This document shows, in pieces, positions 27,474-36,148 of a DNA stretch of 64,000 nucleotides. Source of the stretch: Pleionea sp. CnH1-48 (lineage in GTDB: Bacteria > Pseudomonadota > Gammaproteobacteria > Enterobacterales > Kangiellaceae). Position numbers and translations under genes: made by a program. Each line of letters starts with the position of its first letter. Position 1 is the first letter of the stretch. The stretch is from assembly GCF_024124665.1 (NCBI RefSeq), contig NZ_JAMXSB010000012.1:62001-126000 (forward strand), written 5' to 3'. Under the pieces are notes generated by a model, which was not told the DNA's origin, searched no databases, and was given only the letters and a program-made list of their open reading frames with translations.

Positions 27474-28538
27474 TTAAACGATTTTAGGATCCAACTCACC
27501 ACTTTCGTAACGAGCGAACATATCGTCTAACGAAATCGCTTTCATTTTAGATGCGTTACCCGCAGTACCGAAGGCTTCATAACGAGCAATACAGATGTCT
27601 TTCATTGCTTTAGTAGTTTCAGCTAGGTACTTACGTGGATCAAATTGTGATTTGTTGTGGGCCAAGTAGCGACGAACCGCACCCGTTGATGCCAAACGTA
27701 GGTCAGTATCGATGTTAACTTTACGAACACCGTGCTTGATGCCTTCAACGATTTCTTCAACTGGAACACCGTAAGTTTCTGGAATTTCACCGCCGAACTC
27801 GTTGATTACCGCTAACCACTCCTGAGGAACAGAAGAAGAACCGTGCATAACCAGGTGAGTTCCAGGGATACGCTGATGAATCGCCTTGATGCGATCAATC
27901 GCCAAAATGTCACCTGTAGGTGGACGAGTAAATTTGTAAGCACCGTGCGAAGTGCCAATAGCAATTGCTAACGCGTCTACTTTAGTTTTCTTTACGAAAT
28001 CTGCCGCTTCATCAGGATCGGTCAGCATCTGGTCATGAGTCAGCTTACCTTCAGCGCCAACACCATCTTCTTCACCTGCTTCACCGGTCTCAAGAGAACC
28101 CAGGCAGCCTAACTCACCTTCAACAGACACACCGCAAGCGTGCGCCATATCAACAGTACGACGAGTCACATCAACATTATATTCGTAGCTTGATGGTGTT
28201 TTACCATCGTCCATCAAAGAGCCATCCATCATGACTGACGAGAAGCCTAACTGAATCGAACGCTGACATACCGCAGGGCTGGTACCGTGATCCTGGTGCA
28301 TAACAACAGGAATATGAGGAAACTCTTCGATTGCAGCAAGAATCAAATGACGTAAGAAAGGAGCACCCGCATATTTACGTGCACCCGCAGATGCCTGAAC
28401 AATCACAGGAGAATCGGTTTGATCCGCTGCTTCCATAATGGCACGCATTTGCTCTAGGTTATTAACATTAAAAGCTGGAATCCCATATCCATGTTCAGCT
28501 GCATGGTCCAGCATTTGGCGCATTGAAATTAATGCCAT
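27474..28538 (-). CDS. fba: Class II fructose-bisphosphate aldolase (CbbA subtype)
   Basis: 354 residues. [20 protein letters not shown] and the zinc-site strand VVMHQDHG (Asp83, His84) mark a class II aldolase; the length and the [16 protein letters not shown] segment fit the class IIB/Calvin-cycle (CbbA) subtype. It joins or splits glyceraldehyde-3-phosphate and dihydroxyacetone phosphate. It is 122 bp downstream of pgk on the same strand, so co-transcription is likely. A clear terminator follows. Confidence 0.95.
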   Translation of the reverse strand: MALISMRQMLDHAAEHGYGIPAFNVNNLEQMRAIMEAADQTDSPVIVQASAGARKYAGAPFLRHLILAAIEEFPHIPVVMHQDHGTSPAVCQRSIQLGFSSVMMDGSLMDDGKTPSSYEYNVDVTRRTVDMAHACGVSVEGELGCLGSLETGEAGEEDGVGAEGKLTHDQMLTDPDEAADFVKKTKVDALAIAIGTSHGAYKFTRPPTGDILAIDRIKAIHQRIPGTHLVMHGSSSVPQEWLAVINEFGGEIPETYGVPVEEIVEGIKHGVRKVNIDTDLRLASTGAVRRYLAHNKSQFDPRKYLAETTKAMKDICIARYEAFGTAGNASKMKAISLDDMFARYESGELDPKIV

Positions 28539-28660
28539 GATTGTATCCTCTTGAATCTTCCTGAGATTTTTAAAATTGTATTGGGTTTACTGCGGCCAAA
28601 TTCGCCATTTGACCGCTAGATGTCACCCACCAAGAATTAGCCGGTGACACGTAGATATTG

Positions 28661-29839
28661 CTATTCTGCCGCACGCTGCTCCAGAATTTCAACTGCAGGG
28701 AGTTTTTTACCCTCAAGAAATTCCAGGAATGCGCCACCACCTGTAGAGATATAAGACACTTTGTCTTTAATGTCGAATTTATCAACGGCTGCCAAAGTGT
28801 CACCGCCGCCAGCGATAGAAAACGCATCGCTCTCTGCAATCGCTAAGGAAAGGTCTTTGGTACCTGCCGCAAACTGATCAAATTCAAAAACACCGGTCGG
28901 GCCGTTCCAAACAATGGTCTTAGCTTCTGAAAGAATTTTTCTTAGCTCAGCGGATGAGTCTGGGCCCACATCAAAAATCATGTCGTCATCAGCAACATCA
29001 GTAGCAGGCTTAAGTGTAGCAGCTGTGTTTTCATCAAACTCTTTTCCAACGACAACGTCTGAAGGTACTGGAATAGAACCATCGTTGTCTTCGGCTTGCT
29101 TAAGCAAACGTTGAGCTTCTGGAATTAAGTCTTTTTCGTACAAAGACTTACCAACATTGTTGCCTTTTGCAGCGATGAAAGTATTCGCAATACCACCACC
29201 AACAATCAGCTGATCGACGATTTTTGATAAGGCATCAAGGACGGTCAATTTGGTCGATACTTTAGAACCACCCACAATCGCAACCATTGGGCGAGCCGGG
29301 TTATCCAGGGCTTTTGATAAAGCATCAAGCTCTGCCGCCAATAATGGGCCAGCACAGGCAGTCGGGGCAAACTTGGCCACGCCATGAGTTGAAGCTTGAG
29401 CACGGTGGGCAGTACCAAAGGCATCCATCACAAACACATCGCACAGAGCAGCGTATTGCTTAGACAAATCATCGCTGTTTTTCTTTTCGCCAACATTGCA
29501 GCGAACATTTTCAAACAATACAACTTCGCCTTCGTTGACCTCAACACCATCAAGATAATCCGCCGCTAGACGAACAGGCACGTCTAATAAATCGTTCAAA
29601 TAATCAGCAATTGGCTGCATGCTGTCTTCGGCTTTTAATTCACCTTCAGTGGGACGACCACGATGTGACATCACCATAACCTTCGCGCCTTTTTCCAACG
29701 CTAACTTAATGGTCGGCAACGCCGCTTGAATTCTTACGTCAGAGGTAATTTTGCCATCTTTAATAGGGACATTGAGATCTTCACGGATCAGCACTCGCTT
29801 ACCTGCGAGATCCAAATCAGCCATTCGCAATACAGACAT
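28661..29839 (-). CDS. pgk: Phosphoglycerate kinase
   Basis: 392 residues, a full-length monomeric kinase. Substrate-side motifs [13 protein letters not shown] and SHRGRPTEG and the ATP-side [12 protein letters not shown] and [14 protein letters not shown] are all present. It interconverts 1,3-bisphosphoglycerate and 3-phosphoglycerate with ATP formation. It leads a pgk-fba unit; a TATAAT box lies about 55 bp upstream. gap, usually next door in gammaproteobacteria, is 5 kb away here. Confidence 0.97.
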   Translation of the reverse strand: MSVLRMADLDLAGKRVLIREDLNVPIKDGKITSDVRIQAALPTIKLALEKGAKVMVMSHRGRPTEGELKAEDSMQPIADYLNDLLDVPVRLAADYLDGVEVNEGEVVLFENVRCNVGEKKNSDDLSKQYAALCDVFVMDAFGTAHRAQASTHGVAKFAPTACAGPLLAAELDALSKALDNPARPMVAIVGGSKVSTKLTVLDALSKIVDQLIVGGGIANTFIAAKGNNVGKSLYEKDLIPEAQRLLKQAEDNDGSIPVPSDVVVGKEFDENTAATLKPATDVADDDMIFDVGPDSSAELRKILSEAKTIVWNGPTGVFEFDQFAAGTKDLSLAIAESDAFSIAGGGDTLAAVDKFDIKDKVSYISTGGGAFLEFLEGKKLPAVEILEQRAAE

Positions 29840-29892
29840 GGTTGGGAGCCTTCTTACTTACTAAGTGAATGAGGGGATGTAAAAGTGCGCGT

Positions 29893-29898
29893 ATTATA
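29893..29898 (-). promoter_or_regulatory. -10 box of pgk promoter
   Basis: A perfect TATAAT on the minus strand, 54 bp before the pgk ATG. No good -35 hexamer is found at 16–18 bp, so the start would depend on the -10 or on an activator. Confidence 0.5.
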
Positions 29899-30361
29899 AC
29901 CGAAAATGATAGCAATGTGGTGATGAGAATAAAGCTTCTTGATTCTTCCGATCTGCACACTTGGCACTCAATATACAGGATGCTTCAATGGACTGCATTG
30001 AGCAAAATACATACAGATCATCCAGTTAAAAAACGATGACTGAGTATAATCAAGCTACGTATTTCTCATATATATTCATCTCTGCATAATCACTCAGAGC
30101 TAACTCACTGATGCTCAAACAGTATCATTGAAGGCTTTCAGCAAAGAACTATTCGCAACTTATCAATAAGCTAAACGCCTCATCGCTTCCATATGAATCT
30201 GTTTTAAAAACATTTTGGAATAAAGGCGACTTAAATAGGGTTTGATGGCTATTTTGTACAATGCTTTTGTAGCGCTCTAAATATTGGTTATGAGATATTT
30301 TCTGCTAAACTTTTCTATAAGCTTTGTTCTATAGCCAAATTCAATTTACGAGTTTCTGCAA
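29899..30361. other. Intergenic region between divergent pgk and TonB-receptor genes
   Basis: About 460 bp, AT-rich, with no open frame of note on either strand. I see no Fur box (no GATAATNATTATC-like 19-mer), no riboswitch that I recognise and no strong terminator. It must hold the receptor promoter; TATAAG at about 30316 is a weak -10 candidate. Confidence 0.4.
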
Positions 30362-32380
30362 ATGCGAAATTTAAGTTCGCCTTTATATAACAAGCTTTAT
30401 CTCTCTTTATTTTTATCGATAAGCCTCGGTAATCATATTGATCTTCATGCCGCGCGCGACAAAAATAGAGACTTGTTTGATATGACTTTAGAAGAGTTAT
30501 TGAACATACAAGTTTACAGCCTGCATAAATTTGACTCTGATTACTTTACGATACCAGCAGCTATTACAGTCATTACTCGAGAAGAAATAGAAAATTCAGG
30601 TGCTCAAACCTTTTCAGACTTGTTTGTCACCGTACCAGGGTTGTTTAGCTTTCAACATCAAGCTCATCGCAGTTCCATTTCTATCAGAGATGATGCTCAA
30701 GTCTTTATTAGTGCAACACTGGTGCTTCTTGATGGAATTCCCGTTTACTACCCAACAAGCGGAGGTCCAGAGTTCCAATTACTAGGATTGCCTCTCGAAG
30801 ATATTGAAAAGATAGAAATCATAAGAGGTAGTGGCGGCAGTAGTTGGGGCGCAAATGCTACTTCGGGTGTGATCAATATCTTGTCACGTAGAGCAGAGCA
30901 GTTCGATGGTTCCTACTTTAGAATCAGTGGTTCGAGTCGTGGTGGATTCGAAGGATTTTGGAGAGAGTCGTTTCAAAAAAATAATGTTTTTGGGTACTTT
31001 ACAGCAGGCGCAGAAAGCGACCCTGGGTTTGACAATGAAGCAAGCAACCAAGAAGATTACTCTCGTCAATATATACGAGCGAGAGTGGATTTTTCGTTAT
31101 CAGAATGGGACTTCACTTCAAATATCTATTTAGTAAACAATGATAGAGTTGAAGAACAGTTTTTTTCTCATTCCGCTAACATTCACAACGATACCGAAGA
31201 AGCAGATTCAACCAGCCGAATACTACAGCTACAGGCAAACTATTCGCCTGATGATAAAAACAGCCTCACAATACAACCCTCTTATAAGAAAGACCTTTAC
31301 GAGATTTACACACTGCCAGCAAATTATAGAACCACTCAAACCGATCTTGAAGTTCGCTACCAAAGAACCTGGAGCCCATCCCAACAAAGCCAGGTATTCG
31401 TTAACAAACGGCTATATGACTTTGATATAGGCTTACCTCTACCAAACTTTGTTAATTATGTTCCCAATAAGACTCTGCTCAAACTATCCGCTTTAGGTGT
31501 TAATCATATTAGTCAGCTAACCCCTTCTTTAAAATTTGAAGTGGGTGGTCGTATCGAAGAATTTTCAACCATTAGCTCAACGTTTTTTTCGCCGGGAGGC
31601 AGACTATCTTATCGTATTAATGACTCACTAGTATTATGGGGAAACTATACACGGAGTTATCAGTTTCCCACATACCTACAGTTGGCCAGCCGCATATCCG
31701 TTGGCTTTACACCTCTACCGAATGCTATACCGATAGTGCAAGCAGGCTCGAGTGATGTAGATGCAGAAAAAAATGACGATTATGGTATCGGCCTTCGATG
31801 GAAAAATAAAAATCACTTTGTCGATTTAACCTATTTCTCTAAGAAAACTTATGGCCAGATAAGAGTTGATCCTAGAGCCGCCGAACTCCAAGAGGGTCCA
31901 GTTCTGGCCCTCCCTTATGCAAACTCAGTAGATGTAGAGACACAAGGTTTTGAAGCAACCTGGAATTATCACTCAAATCATTATTGGCGTTCAAAAATAG
32001 ATTTCACCTACTACGATAGCTTATCGAAATTGATTCCTCCTGATGCTAATTCTGTTGCACACTCAACAGTTCCTAAATACAAGGTTAGCTGGACACAGAG
32101 CTTAGCGCTTAGCACTCGACTACACTGGCATAGTCGGCTGACATGGTATGACCATTATAACTCTGAAAACATTCAAGGCATTTTTGCAGAACCTATTCCT
32201 ATCGATGCACATTGGCGACTAGACACTAATATAAGCTACCGAATAAACGCAAAAACCACAGCTATTTTTGCACTTAAGAATGGCTTTAATAACGAGCATG
32301 AAGCTATTTATCAGGCATCAACAGCTCATCCAGAAAAAGTGGAACCTAGCCTCCACTTTTCTATCAAAATGTCACTGTAG
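30362..32380 (+). CDS. TonB-dependent outer-membrane receptor
   Basis: 672 residues. A signal peptide (cut near HAA) leads into DMTLEELLNIQVYSL, the N-terminal stretch common in one TonB-receptor branch. The plug domain (~60–165) has PAAITVITREEIENSGAQT, VLLDGIPVYYP and IEIIRGSGGSSWGANA. The rest forms the 22-strand barrel. It imports an unknown ligand such as a siderophore, cobalamin or glycan with energy from TonB/ExbBD, which are not in this window. Codon choice is more AT-rich than in pgk, and the gene lies inside the segment that splits the glycolytic cluster, which may mean a later arrival. No Shine-Dalgarno is evident before the ATG. Confidence 0.9.
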   Translation: MRNLSSPLYNKLYLSLFLSISLGNHIDLHAARDKNRDLFDMTLEELLNIQVYSLHKFDSDYFTIPAAITVITREEIENSGAQTFSDLFVTVPGLFSFQHQAHRSSISIRDDAQVFISATLVLLDGIPVYYPTSGGPEFQLLGLPLEDIEKIEIIRGSGGSSWGANATSGVINILSRRAEQFDGSYFRISGSSRGGFEGFWRESFQKNNVFGYFTAGAESDPGFDNEASNQEDYSRQYIRARVDFSLSEWDFTSNIYLVNNDRVEEQFFSHSANIHNDTEEADSTSRILQLQANYSPDDKNSLTIQPSYKKDLYEIYTLPANYRTTQTDLEVRYQRTWSPSQQSQVFVNKRLYDFDIGLPLPNFVNYVPNKTLLKLSALGVNHISQLTPSLKFEVGGRIEEFSTISSTFFSPGGRLSYRINDSLVLWGNYTRSYQFPTYLQLASRISVGFTPLPNAIPIVQAGSSDVDAEKNDDYGIGLRWKNKNHFVDLTYFSKKTYGQIRVDPRAAELQEGPVLALPYANSVDVETQGFEATWNYHSNHYWRSKIDFTYYDSLSKLIPPDANSVAHSTVPKYKVSWTQSLALSTRLHWHSRLTWYDHYNSENIQGIFAEPIPIDAHWRLDTNISYRINAKTTAIFALKNGFNNEHEAIYQASTAHPEKVEPSLHFSIKMSL

Positions 32381-32396
32381 CCTCACAACATCAAGA

Positions 32397-32954
32397 TTAA
32401 AATCGAAAGCTTAAATTCAAACCGTAAGAATTCACGTCAAATTCATCTTCATTCATGCTTCTAAATTTTAAACCCATAGAAAATCGCTCTGTTATTGGGC
32501 GCTCAAATAGGATTTCGATGAATGGTGCCGTTCCATCTTTGATAACATCACCAGAATTCTCTCCAGGATCAGCATTCAGCTCCCAAGACATCAATCCCAA
32601 TGCAGGTGTAAAGTAAACACCACCTAAATCAAACCGCTTTGCGACTTTGAGATAAGAACCATGAAAGCTGGTTTCTTTTTCAAGCGAACTGTCAGTAAAA
32701 AGATTGTCGAAGAAATCAAAAGCATGATCGATCTCAGCACCAACCTCCAATGACCAACTTTCGTGAAACTCCCAACCCAAGGCAATATTTTCAAAGGCTT
32801 CGTCTTCTGTAAAACCAGCGAACTGACCATTAAAGAACTCTTGCCCCACATCAAAACGACTGCTTCCTAGATCGACAGCAATATAAAACTGTTCTTGCGC
32901 CGCTATAGTCACCGAACACAATAATCCAGAAACAGCTAAAACGAAATTTTTCAT
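32397..32954 (-). CDS. Outer-membrane beta-barrel protein
   Basis: About 185 residues, begun at the second ATG (32954) because AGGA lies eight bases before it and only three before the first (32960). A signal peptide ends at TIAAQ. The chain shows alternating amphipathic strands (FYIAVDLGSSRF; AFENIALGWEFHESW) and ends in SYGLNLSFRF with the terminal Phe of small 8-strand barrels (OmpA/OmpW-like). It faces the TonB receptor tail to tail with a 16-bp gap. Function unknown. Confidence 0.72.
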   Translation of the reverse strand: MKNFVLAVSGLLCSVTIAAQEQFYIAVDLGSSRFDVGQEFFNGQFAGFTEDEAFENIALGWEFHESWSLEVGAEIDHAFDFFDNLFTDSSLEKETSFHGSYLKVAKRFDLGGVYFTPALGLMSWELNADPGENSGDVIKDGTAPFIEILFERPITERFSMGLKFRSMNEDEFDVNSYGLNLSFRF

Positions 32955-33138
32955 AGACATTTTCCTATGTAGAAATACCTAACTGATTGGAAAGATGAGA
33001 AGAAAATAAGTTTTGTAAATATGTCACGGATAATATGTGAAGAATGCTATTGGCGACGCCAGCAAACAAATTTGCATTATTGTTGGCTCTAATGCTTAAC
33101 TGACATCTTTAACAGGGCCAGCAATTCAATATTCTTTT

Positions 33139-33726
33139 ATGAAAACAACTCAAGAGCTTATCCCATTGATGGACGAGGTGCGTCAATGTCGGCTTTGCGA
33201 GGAACATCTTCCTTTAGGGCCTCGCCCCGTGATCCGAGGTTCCATCAATGCCAAGCTTTTAATCATTGGCCAGGCACCTGGCACTAAAGTTCATGCAACT
33301 GGCATTCCCTGGAATGATCCCAGTGGTGATCGTCTTCGGCTTTGGTTAAATATGGAGCGAGATGCATTTTATGATGAAGACAAGATTGCCATTATGCCAA
33401 TGGGTTTTTGCTATCCCGGCAAAGGCAAGTCTGGCGACTTACCGCCACGAAAAGAATGCGCTCCCCAATGGCATCCTCAGTTGTTTCCATTATTAGAAAA
33501 TGTCGAGTTGACGTTACTGATAGGGCAATACGCGCAGCACTACTACTTACAGACCAAAGGACAAACACTGACCAATACCGTCAAAAACTGGCAGCAATAT
33601 CTCCCTCAATATCTACCCTTACCGCATCCCTCACCACGCAACCGTTTATGGTTAAGGAACAATCCCTGGTTTGAGCTAGAAGTCATTCCTGAACTGCAAA
33701 AAAAAGTAACCGCTTTACTCTATTAA
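33139..33726 (+). CDS. Uracil-DNA glycosylase family protein
   Basis: 195 residues. LLIIGQAPGTKVHATG near residue 41 is motif A of the uracil-DNA glycosylase superfamily, LLIGQYAQ the middle strand, and LPHPSPRNRLW near 165 the DNA-binding loop with its catalytic-site His. RQCRLCEEHLPLGPRP near the start is typical of the short stand-alone subgroup. There is no four-Cys iron-sulfur cluster pattern, so it is not family 4 or 5. The lesion it recognises is not predictable. It stands alone, with 177 bp upstream. Confidence 0.8.
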   Translation: MKTTQELIPLMDEVRQCRLCEEHLPLGPRPVIRGSINAKLLIIGQAPGTKVHATGIPWNDPSGDRLRLWLNMERDAFYDEDKIAIMPMGFCYPGKGKSGDLPPRKECAPQWHPQLFPLLENVELTLLIGQYAQHYYLQTKGQTLTNTVKNWQQYLPQYLPLPHPSPRNRLWLRNNPWFELEVIPELQKKVTALLY

Positions 33727-33946
33727 TGGACAACCTAAAACCGACAAAAATAGCCCCCCCAAAAAAAATAAGATTTGAGCTAAATATAATTATCTATCTG
33801 TAGATAGCTTATTTTTGGGAAACAGTCATTGCGATAAAGTAATTAGTTTTTCTAACTATATCTTTTTAATGCTTATATTAAGCGGCTTACTTTTGCTTTA
33901 GCTCCTACTAATTGACTGTCATTAGCTATGGGTGGTAGGCTTTCAA

Positions 33947-33976
33947 GTGTATTAGGACACAAAAACCCTAATACAC
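33947..33976 (+). promoter_or_regulatory. 10-bp hairpin upstream of the small Cys-rich gene
   Basis: GTGTATTAGG and CCTAATACAC form a perfect stem over a 10-nt loop, 35 bp before the ATG at 34012. It is followed by A-runs, so it is not a forward terminator; on the other strand a T-run precedes rather than follows it. A leader element is the likeliest reading. Confidence 0.4.
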
Positions 33977-34011
33977 AAAAAAATATTAAATAGAAATAAA
34001 AAGGACTAATT

Positions 34012-34218
34012 ATGAAAATGAAAGCTTTTTTTTCAAAAGCCTTGGCTGTTGCGTTTATTATTGGGAGCACGTTAGTATGTGCAGAAGAAGATAGTATAAC
34101 GATTACAGCTGATTGCGTAGTTGTTAACAATGGAACCATGATGGTCTGTATGATATGTGCTGATGGACAACATTGTAAACTAAAAACAATTTATTTGGGG
34201 GCTGATCCTAGTCTTTAA
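34012..34218 (+). CDS. Small secreted Cys-rich protein, unknown
   Basis: 68 residues with AAGGA a few bases before the ATG, so it should be translated. Residues 1–24 form a signal peptide (FFSKALAVAFIIGSTLVCA). The mature ~44 residues contain four cysteines, Cys35, 46, 49 and 55, including a CMIC pair that could form disulfides or bind metal. I do not recognise the family. It lies 72 bp before a membrane-anchored unknown protein on the same strand, and each flank of the gene holds a perfect hairpin. Confidence 0.6.
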   Translation: MKMKAFFSKALAVAFIIGSTLVCAEEDSITITADCVVVNNGTMMVCMICADGQHCKLKTIYLGADPSL

Positions 34219-34225
34219 TAACCCA

Positions 34226-34257
34226 GGATATCTGATGCATTAATACATCAGATATCC
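34226..34257 (+). terminator. 12-bp perfect hairpin between two unknown genes
   Basis: GGATATCTGATG and CATCAGATATCC pair over an 8-nt loop immediately after the small Cys-rich gene. No T-run follows (ATATACTTG), so it may lower rather than stop read-through into the next gene, or protect the upstream mRNA end. Confidence 0.5.
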
Positions 34258-34290
34258 ATATACTTGTTAAATAAAGGGTAATTAAAAATA

Positions 34291-34935
34291 ATGAAAAATC
34301 TGTTGATAGCGTTATTGAGCTTAGCTCTTGTCATTTCGCTTTACTTCAATGCATCAAGTATCAAGAACAACAATCAACAATCCGAAGCTCATAAGGATAA
34401 TACATTGATGCCCCAGCAAAATTTAAAGCCTTCGACTTCACAAACTTTTACAGATACTCTACCAGCAAAAGAAGAAACGATAGAAGCCAGCTTACCTAGT
34501 TCCAGAAAAAAAGAAACTTCTGAGGCAGAGCGTTTTGAAAAAGATAAACAAACTTTATTGCCTGACATCTATAGACAACAATCTATTAATGAGTTCAAAG
34601 CCATCAAAAAATATAAAGAACTCAATAAATCTGAAATAAGAGATGATGTTTGGGCAACAGAAAAAGAAACCTCTTTAACAGAGGTTTTGAGCCAGCATGA
34701 TTTTTTCTCACAGCGCTTTGCCTCTGTGCCTGAGTGCAAATTATCAACTTGCACCTTTAACTTTGCACTTGGTGACAACGTGGAAGAGTATAAAAAAGCG
34801 ATAATGATGCTTTACGTAGATATGCTTGAATCTCCAGCAATAAGCCATTTGGAAGTTTCAACCTATCTCAATGAAGAGAGCAACGAGATTGAAGTATTAC
34901 TATTTGATCAGTCTAGAATGCAGACAGGACAATAG
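34291..34935 (+). CDS. Membrane-anchored unknown protein
   Basis: 214 residues. A single hydrophobic segment at residues 3–22 acts as a signal anchor; a Ser/Thr/Gln/Lys-rich spacer follows to ~75, then a charged helical part and a small C-terminal domain (~140–214) with two cysteines in PECKLSTCTFNF that may form a disulfide in the periplasm. I do not recognise the family. It has AAAGGG upstream. Together with the Cys-rich gene before it, it may form a two-gene envelope unit. The gap terminator lies after it in the opposite sense. Confidence 0.6.
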   Translation: MKNLLIALLSLALVISLYFNASSIKNNNQQSEAHKDNTLMPQQNLKPSTSQTFTDTLPAKEETIEASLPSSRKKETSEAERFEKDKQTLLPDIYRQQSINEFKAIKKYKELNKSEIRDDVWATEKETSLTEVLSQHDFFSQRFASVPECKLSTCTFNFALGDNVEEYKKAIMMLYVDMLESPAISHLEVSTYLNEESNEIEVLLFDQSRMQTGQ

Positions 34936-34991
34936 CATCTATTGAGACATAGCCCTTGGTTTAAATCATTCGGCACATAAATGACAGGCAG

Positions 34992-35019
34992 AAAAAAGCC
35001 GGGATAACCCGGCTTTTTT
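34992..35019. terminator. Bidirectional terminator after gap
   Basis: AAAAAAGCCGGG and CCCGGCTTTTTT form a classic GC-rich stem with A and T tracts on both sides, 16 bp beyond the gap stop codon. It can also stop transcription coming from 34935. Confidence 0.9.
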
Positions 35020-35034
35020 CTGTAGCGTAAAAGC

Positions 35035-36036
35035 TTATGCTTTCATCATCGCAACAGCAGTATCTAACATACGAACAGAGAAACCCCACTCGTTGTCGTA
35101 CCAGGTAACCACTTTAACCAAACGACCGCCCTGAACACGAGTCTGAGTAGAGTCGTAGTTGCTTGAAGCTGGTGAGTGGTTGAAGTCGATAGAAACTAAT
35201 GGCTCATCGTTATAAGTTAAAACGTTGCCGTCAGCTGCTTTTTTAACGATTTCGTTAACTTCTTCTACTGTGGTGTCACGACCTGCGGTGAAAGTTAAAT
35301 CAACAACAGAAACGTTAACCGTTGGTACACGCATTGCGAAACCATCCAATTTGCCATTTAACTCAGGCAATACTAAACCAACGGCTTTAGCAGCACCGGT
35401 TTTAGTTGGGATGATAGACATAGCCGCTGCACGAGCACGACGTAAATCAGAATGCTGGTTATCGATAACACGCTGGTCGTTAGTGTAAGCGTGGATAGTG
35501 TTAACCAAACCGTTTTCGATGCCTAAGCCTTCGTGCAACGCTTTAGCAACAGGCGCTAAACAGTTAGTTGTACATGAAGCATTAGAAACAATGTTGTGAT
35601 CCGCTGTTAAGATATCGTCGTTAACACCGAATACAACTGTACCGTCAATGTCAGAACCGCCAGGTGCAGAAATCAATACTTTCTTCGCGCCACCAACAAA
35701 GTGCTTAGAAGCACCTTCGCGATCTTTAAACTTACCCGTACACTCAAGTACTACGTCTACGTCGTAGTCGCTCCACTTTAAGTTTTCTGGGTTACGGTCA
35801 GCTAACATAGCGATTTTGTCGCCGTTAACATACATGTTCTCGTCGTCACCAGTCACTTCTGCGTTAAAACGTCCGTGTGTAGTGTCGTACTTGGTCAAGT
35901 GAACATTGGTTGGAATAGGATGTGAAGAGTTAATAGCAACAACTTTCACTTCGTCTTCGCGGTTCAATTCGTAGATGGCACGCAATACCATGCGACCAAT
36001 TCGACCGTAGCCATTGATGGCAACTTTTACTGTCAT
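35035..36036 (-). CDS. gap: Type I glyceraldehyde-3-phosphate dehydrogenase
   Basis: 333 residues. The Rossmann start [16 protein letters not shown], the catalytic Cys155 in SNASCTTNC and the C-terminal [11 protein letters not shown] are all present. After the second strand (VVAIN, to residue 36) comes Ser37 where NAD-specific glycolytic enzymes have Asp; GapB-type and other NADP-using forms lack that Asp. The enzyme may therefore accept NADP and work in the gluconeogenic or Calvin-like direction, which is inference. It is downstream of tkt with a terminator between them, so it has its own promoter or depends on read-through. Confidence 0.95.
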   Translation of the reverse strand: MTVKVAINGYGRIGRMVLRAIYELNREDEVKVVAINSSHPIPTNVHLTKYDTTHGRFNAEVTGDDENMYVNGDKIAMLADRNPENLKWSDYDVDVVLECTGKFKDREGASKHFVGGAKKVLISAPGGSDIDGTVVFGVNDDILTADHNIVSNASCTTNCLAPVAKALHEGLGIENGLVNTIHAYTNDQRVIDNQHSDLRRARAAAMSIIPTKTGAAKAVGLVLPELNGKLDGFAMRVPTVNVSVVDLTFTAGRDTTVEEVNEIVKKAADGNVLTYNDEPLVSIDFNHSPASSNYDSTQTRVQGGRLVKVVTWYDNEWGFSVRMLDTAVAMMKA

Positions 36037-36111
36037 GATTACCTCACTGTCTCAGCTCATTGAGCCGACTTATTACTCTAATAACACGAGAAGCGATTTA
36101 ATGATTACCAG

Positions 36112-36146
36112 AAAAAAGCCGTTACTGTTTAGCAACGGCTTTTTTT
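36112..36146. terminator. Terminator between tkt and gap
   Basis: AAAAAAGCCGTT and AACGGCTTTTTT flank a 10-nt loop directly after the tkt stop codon, with A/T tracts on both sides. It should end tkt transcription and could partly shield gap. Confidence 0.9.
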
Positions 36147-36148
36147 AA

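Noticed and set aside
27290-27487. A 65-codon plus-strand frame between mksF and fba.
   Set aside because: It spans the inverted repeat and the fba terminator and runs into the fba end; no Shine-Dalgarno or protein features.
29840-30361. A Fur box before the TonB-dependent receptor.
   Set aside because: No 19-bp Fur-like palindrome was found; the ligand is therefore left open.
33793-33815. A weak hairpin plus T-run after the UDG-like gene.
   Set aside because: The stem is only five AT-rich pairs, too weak to call a terminator.
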